25,197 nt of DNA from an uncultured Collinsella sp. GTDB taxonomy: Bacteria > Actinomycetota > Coriobacteriia > Coriobacteriales > Coriobacteriaceae. The stretch is from the NCBI GenBank assembly GCA_902478995.1, contig CABSNF010000028.1, positions 1 to 25,197 on the forward strand, given 5' to 3'. Positions 21,560 to 25,197 of the stretch are shown here, piece after piece. Within the stretch, counting starts at the first letter, position 1; every line of letters begins with the position of its first letter. A program made the translations under genes and the position numbers. The notes beneath the pieces were generated by a model. It ran no database searches. It was given only the letters and a program-made list of their open reading frames with translations, and had not been told where the DNA came from.

Positions 21560-24361
21560 TTAAAGGGCTTTCGCACACCTCTCGCAGATGTGAGCGTGGC
21601 CGTTGTACTCGCCGACGGTGGTGCGATAGTTCCAGCAACGGTCGCAGCACTCGCCCTCGGCAGCCTCGATGGCAACGGAGAGCTCCTCACCCTGGGTCAG
21701 CTCAACATCGGAGACGATGTAGAACTCGGCCAGGTCGACCGCCTTGTCGCCGGTCAACAGCGCATACATCTCAGCGGGAACGACCGCCTTGACACGGACC
21801 TGCTGGCTCTTGGTGAAGGTGCCGGCGGAGCGGGCATCCTCAAGAGCCTTGGTCACAGCGCTACGGAGCTCAAGCGAAGCCTCGAGCACGCCCTCGAACT
21901 CATTGGCCTCGTCGACCGTGATGGGCGACTTGTACCAATCGAGCAGCGCGGCGTACTTCTGGTGGTCGACGCAGCCGGCAGGCGCATAGGCCATGGCCTC
22001 GTCGACGGTGTAGGACAGGATCGGCTGCAGGTCACGCATGAGCATCGAGAAGAGCTCGGCAAGTACCGTCTGGGCGCTGCGGCGCTCGAGCGAGCCGGGC
22101 TTGTCACAGTACAGACGGTCCTTCAGGGCGTCGAGATACACGTTGGAAAGCTCGGTAACAACAAAGTCGTAGAGCGCACGGTAGGCACGCGGGAACTCAT
22201 AGCAAGAGTAGGCGTCGTCGACCTCGGCCTGGACCTGGGTCAGACGGGCAACCATAAGCTTGTCGAGCGGCAGCAAGTCGGCAAAGGCGACGCCGTCGGT
22301 CTCGGGCTCAAACTGACCCTCGAGCTCGGAGAGCAGGAAGCGCAGCGTGTTGCGGAAACGACGGTAGGCATCGGACGTACGAGCAAGGATCTCGTGGTCG
22401 ATGGAAACGTCGGAGCTGGTGTCGACGGAGGCGACCCACAGGCGGATGATGTCGGCGCCCATCTCGTCGCAGACCTTATTGGGGTCGATGACATTACCGA
22501 GCGACTTGGACATCTTGCGGCCCTGGCCGTCGAGCGTGAAGCCCTGCGAGACGACCGCCTTGTACGGAGCGTGGCCGTTGGCACCCACCGAGGTGAGCAG
22601 CGAGCTCTGGAACCAACCACGATGCTGGTCGGAGCCCTCGAGATACACGTCCGCCGGGTACTCAAGCTCGGGGCGATACTCGCAGACGGCCTTCCAGGAG
22701 ACGCCGGAGTCCCACCACACGTCGAGGATGTCCTTATCGGCCTTGAGGTGATGGCCACCGCACTTGGGGCAGACGCAGGCCTCACCCAGGTAGCTCTCGG
22801 GAGCGTCGGTAAACCAGGCGTCGGAGCCCTTCTCGTGGAAGAGCTTGATGACGGCGTCGAGCGTGGCGTCGTTCATGACCTTCTCGCCGCAGTCGGCGCA
22901 GGTGTAGCTGGGGATAGGCACGCCCCAGTTGCGCTGACGGCTGATGCACCAGTCGGGACGCTGCTCGACCATGGCACCGATGCGGTTGGCCGCGTGGGCC
23001 GGATACCACTTGACGTTCTCGCGGACCTCCTTGCCAGCCTGCTCGCGCAAACCGGTCTTGTCCATCGAGACAAACCACTGGTCAGTAGCACGGAAGAGCA
23101 CCGGGTGCTTGCAGCGCCAGCAGTGCGGATAGCTGTGCGTGATCTTCTTCTCGAGAACCAGGGTGCCGCGCTCGCGCAGGAACTCGATGATATGCGGGTT
23201 GGCCTCATCGGTATCCATACCGCTGAAGGGACCACCGGTGCCAAACTCCTCGCCGGTGTAGAACTTGCCGTCGTCATCGACCGGCATGCAAATGTCGGTG
23301 ATGCCCTCCTTGAGGCAGGCAAAGTAGTCGTCGACGCCGTGGCCGGGCGAGTTGTGGACGATACCGGTACCGTCATCGACACCAACGTAATCGGCCAGCA
23401 GCGCCACGCCCTCAACGCCGTCAAAGATCGGCTGCTTGTAGTGGATGTGGTGGAACGTCTCGGCGGGAACCACATAGGGCTTGCCGTCGGCCATAACCGG
23501 AGTGTACTCCCAGCCAAACTCCTCGCAGCACTTGGGAGCCAGGTCCTCGAGCATGACCTCGGCACGACCATCGTGCTCAACGGCGACATAGGCGGCGCCG
23601 GGCTTGAGGGAAACGGCCTGGTCGGAGGGGATGGTCCACGGCGTAGTCGTCCAGATGATAAAGTCGACCGGGCCGTCGAAGTTCTCGAGGCCGGCGGGCT
23701 TGGAGGTCATCTCAAAGCGCACGAAGATGGAGGGGCTCGTCTCGTCGGAGTACTCGATCTCGGCCTCGGCCAGCGCGGTGTGGCAGTGCTTGCACCAGTG
23801 AACCGGCTTGTGGCCGCGATAGATCATGCCCTTATCGAACATGGCCTTGAAGACCTCGATGTCGGCGGCATCATGCTGGTGATAGAGCGTCAGATAGGGG
23901 TTGTCCCAGTCGCCGAGCACGCCCAGACGACGGAAACCAGCCTTCTGAAGCTCGATGTTCTCGACAGCGAACTCATTGCAGAGCTCGCGAATCTTGGCCG
24001 TGGGGGTCTGGTTGAACTTCTCGGTGCCGAGCTTCTCTTCGACCTTATGCTCGATCGGCTGGCCATGGCAGTCCCAACCGGGGACATAGGGAACCTCATA
24101 GCCCTGCATCATCCAGTAACGGTTGATCATGTCCTTGGAGATCTTGTTCATGGCGTGGCCGATGTGGATCGGGCCGTTGGCGTACGGAGGGCCGTCGTGC
24201 AGCACGAACTTCTTGTGACCCTCGTTCTTCTTCAGAACCTGCTCGTAGACCTTGTTGTCCTGCCAGTCCTTGAGTCGCTTGGGCTCGGACTTGGAAAGAC
24301 CGGCACGCATGGGAAAACCGGTCTTGGGCAGATTCATCGTCTGCTTGTACTCGTTTGCCAC
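21560..24361 (-). CDS. ileS: Isoleucyl-tRNA synthetase
   Basis: This 933-residue class I synthetase charges tRNA-Ile. It has the HIGH motif within PPYANGPIHIGH (58-69), the KMSKS loop in GRKMSKSLGN (about 612-620), a CP/catalytic zinc pair (CADCG, then CPKCGGHH near 535), DVWWDSGVSW, and a C-terminal zinc finger CDRCWNY...CERCAKAL near the end. This is the usual bacterial IleRS layout. I chose the GTG at 24359-24361 because AAAGGGG stands 4-5 nt upstream and the frame further upstream runs into the riboswitch terminator; an ATG at 24337 is a fallback. Expression is very probably controlled by the T-box leader directly upstream with an AUC specifier. A terminator follows the gene, so it appears monocistronic. 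Confidence 0.97.
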   Translation of the reverse strand: MANEYKQTMNLPKTGFPMRAGLSKSEPKRLKDWQDNKVYEQVLKKNEGHKKFVLHDGPPYANGPIHIGHAMNKISKDMINRYWMMQGYEVPYVPGWDCHGQPIEHKVEEKLGTEKFNQTPTAKIRELCNEFAVENIELQKAGFRRLGVLGDWDNPYLTLYHQHDAADIEVFKAMFDKGMIYRGHKPVHWCKHCHTALAEAEIEYSDETSPSIFVRFEMTSKPAGLENFDGPVDFIIWTTTPWTIPSDQAVSLKPGAAYVAVEHDGRAEVMLEDLAPKCCEEFGWEYTPVMADGKPYVVPAETFHHIHYKQPIFDGVEGVALLADYVGVDDGTGIVHNSPGHGVDDYFACLKEGITDICMPVDDDGKFYTGEEFGTGGPFSGMDTDEANPHIIEFLRERGTLVLEKKITHSYPHCWRCKHPVLFRATDQWFVSMDKTGLREQAGKEVRENVKWYPAHAANRIGAMVEQRPDWCISRQRNWGVPIPSYTCADCGEKVMNDATLDAVIKLFHEKGSDAWFTDAPESYLGEACVCPKCGGHHLKADKDILDVWWDSGVSWKAVCEYRPELEYPADVYLEGSDQHRGWFQSSLLTSVGANGHAPYKAVVSQGFTLDGQGRKMSKSLGNVIDPNKVCDEMGADIIRLWVASVDTSSDVSIDHEILARTSDAYRRFRNTLRFLLSELEGQFEPETDGVAFADLLPLDKLMVARLTQVQAEVDDAYSCYEFPRAYRALYDFVVTELSNVYLDALKDRLYCDKPGSLERRSAQTVLAELFSMLMRDLQPILSYTVDEAMAYAPAGCVDHQKYAALLDWYKSPITVDEANEFEGVLEASLELRSAVTKALEDARSAGTFTKSQQVRVKAVVPAEMYALLTGDKAVDLAEFYIVSDVELTQGEELSVAIEAAEGECCDRCWNYRTTVGEYNGHAHICERCAKAL

Positions 24362-24404
24362 GGTACCCCTTTCATGTCGTGGGCGCACACGCCCGTTGGG
24401 CACC

Positions 24405-24441
24405 AAAAAAGCGCCCGTCCCTACAAGCTGGGACGAAGCGC
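24405..24441 (-). terminator. Regulated terminator of the ileS T-box
   Basis: Stem GCGC-CGTCCC against GGGACG-GCGC (24430-24441 with 24411-24421) has a small asymmetric internal loop and an 8-nt terminal loop, then six T on the minus strand. The 5' arm overlaps the CCCAGCTT that pairs with the T-box, which is what makes the terminator conditional. Confidence 0.88.
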
Positions 24442-24714
24442 CACAAAACAGGCAGTCTGCCCGCAAAAGCTCTTCGTTTAACCACCCAGCTTAGATGCCC
24501 TCGCCCGCGTATTCGCGCGCTCGCATCCGTTACTCGGCTGGCCTGTATCGACGACCATCTCGGCGATATCTACTAAGACGTGCCTGCGCGGCACGTCCGT
24601 TGGGACCGCAGCTCCGGGGTGATATTCATCGGTCGCATGCACGGGTTCTCAGCGCTCCCCGCTCTCTGTAGCATGCGGACGGCCGACTACTCGTCCCCAT
24701 CAACGCTTATGCGG
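24405..24714 (-). ncRNA. T-box riboswitch controlling ileS (isoleucine AUC specifier)
   Basis: This minus-strand leader senses uncharged tRNA-Ile. Stem I is clear: GATGGGGACGAGTAGTCGG pairs with CCGATGAATATCACCCCGG, leaving a specifier loop with GAATATCA, so the codon is AUC at 24621-24623, an Ile codon. The distal arm pairs GCATGC with GCATGC and holds the conserved AGAGAG and GCTGAGA loops. An 8-bp hairpin follows at 24577-24597, then a stem III-like GATGC/GCATC. The T-box AAGCTGGGTGGT (24481-24492) has TGGT to pair with the tRNA ACCA end. Its AAGCTGGG (24485-24492) is perfectly complementary to CCCAGCTT (24425-24432), which also forms the 5' part of the terminator: CGTCCC (24430-24435) with GGGACG (24416-24421), extended by GCGC/GCGC and followed by six T (24405-24410). 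Antitermination and termination are thus mutually exclusive. Confidence 0.93.
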
Positions 24715-24847
24715 AGTATGCTAGCACGTTCCGCGCCGGCGAAAAACCCTCAACACTGGTTTTATACGTTCGAAATTTCTCGCGGCTGTGAACCTTCTCT
24801 TGGAGCAAAATACCTGAAAGCACTTTATCGAACGAAAGAAGGTTGCT
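24715..24847. promoter_or_regulatory. Divergent intergenic region between ileS leader and the dehydrogenase gene
   Basis: No gene is visible here. On the minus strand TAGCAT at 24718-24723 would place a transcript start at about 24711, right where T-box stem I begins, but the -35 at 17 nt (TTTTTC) is weak. On the plus strand TTGGAG (24800-24805) and TTTATC are spaced about 18 nt apart, a poor match to a promoter. Both promoters must lie in this span; neither can be fixed exactly. Confidence 0.4.
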
Positions 24848-25197
24848 ATGCGCACGATTGGAATGAGCGACTATACCGTTGGCGAGGATTGCTTTGACGA
24901 GCTGTCCGGCGCGCTGGCCGAGTACGGCGCGAAGAAGGTCGCGATCATCGGTGGCAAACGGGCACTGGCTGCAGCGCTGCCGGGCATCATGGCGGCACTT
25001 GAAGGTACCGATGTCGAGGTTCTGGAGACGCGCGTCTATGGCACCAACAGCACGCGTGCCAATATCGCCAAGGTCGTAAACTCCCCTGCCTGCCAGGAAG
25101 CTGACGTGCTTATTGCATGCGGTGGCGGCAAGGCGCTCGACACCGTGAAGACCGCAGCTATCGAGCTCAAGAAGATCGTCTTTACCGTGCCTACAAT
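24848..25197 (+). CDS. Iron-containing alcohol/glycerol dehydrogenase family protein, N-terminal part
   Basis: The first 116 codons of a plus-strand gene run off the window end. It begins MRTIGMSDYTVGEDCFDELSG, followed by the nucleotide-binding strand KKVAIIGGKRALAAALPG (36-53), and then DVLIACGGGKALDTVKTAA (about 87-105). The GGGKALDT loop binds NAD(P) in the glycerol dehydrogenase branch of the DHQ synthase/Fe-alcohol dehydrogenase superfamily; FTVPT follows at the end as expected. The substrate (glycerol or another alcohol) and metal ligands lie beyond the window. The ATG at 24848-24850 has GAAGG 4 nt upstream. It is the only plus-strand gene and is divergent from ileS. Confidence 0.88.
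   Translation, partial: MRTIGMSDYTVGEDCFDELSGALAEYGAKKVAIIGGKRALAAALPGIMAALEGTDVEVLETRVYGTNSTRANIAKVVNSPACQEADVLIACGGGKALDTVKTAAIELKKIVFTVPT

Noticed and set aside
21542..24481. 979-residue open frame on the plus strand opposite ileS
   Set aside because: It is the antisense shadow of ileS in GC-rich DNA. Its composition is repetitive Val/Leu/Gly/Asp with no recognisable domain, while the minus-strand frame is a clear synthetase.
24580..24897. Plus-strand ORF of 105 codons across the ileS leader
   Set aside because: It runs antisense to the T-box and overlaps the dehydrogenase start in another frame. The T-box structure explains the sequence.

Overview
The window is a stretch of ordinary bacterial chromosome, most likely from a Coriobacteriia actinobacterium such as Collinsella. 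That placement is an inference from the high GC content, the strong AAGGAG-type ribosome sites, the densely packed operons and the gene order; no rRNA is present to confirm it. The first 32 bases are not genomic. They match the Illumina Nextera (Tn5) read-1 adapter, so the left edge is an untrimmed contig end. I found no tRNA, rRNA, insertion sequence, CRISPR array or prophage.

Nearly every gene is on the minus strand, so transcription runs from right to left. Reading in that direction: (1) 24848-25197 is the start of a plus-strand iron-containing alcohol/glycerol dehydrogenase, cut off by the window end. (2) 24405-24714 is a T-box riboswitch with an isoleucine (AUC) specifier, an antiterminator and a terminator, and it controls ileS. 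(3) After the ileS terminator come lspA-rluD and a membrane glycosyltransferase, ending at a perfect 16-bp terminator. (4) A short A24 prepilin peptidase, a dGTPase (dgt) and rarA follow. (5) Next is a stress-type operon: a DUF948-like membrane protein, an RsbW-like anti-sigma protein, a SigB/SigF-type sigma factor and an AI-2E family permease, closed by a terminator. (6) The alaS operon is alaS-ruvX-mltG-yqeG-aroK-aroB-like. (7) An M24 (Xaa-Pro) peptidase stands alone between a structured leader and a strong terminator. (8) The efp operon is efp-asp23-like-nusB-xseB-tlyA-nadK-recN, with recN cut by the contig end.

Most genes are core functions: tRNA charging, EF-P, rRNA modification, transcription antitermination, DNA repair and recombination, nucleotide pools, NADP synthesis, lipoprotein processing and peptidoglycan chain termination. 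Stop and start codons often overlap (ATGA, TGATG, TAATG), which implies translational coupling.

I see no wholly new multi-gene system. The most interesting points are an AroB-family protein that has lost the dinucleotide-binding and zinc-ligand motifs while remaining coupled to shikimate kinase; an RsbW-like protein without the ATP-binding motifs, next to its sigma factor and with no RsbV; the well-resolved ileS T-box with an unusual T-box core; and xseB and a pilin-type peptidase, each without its usual partner genes.
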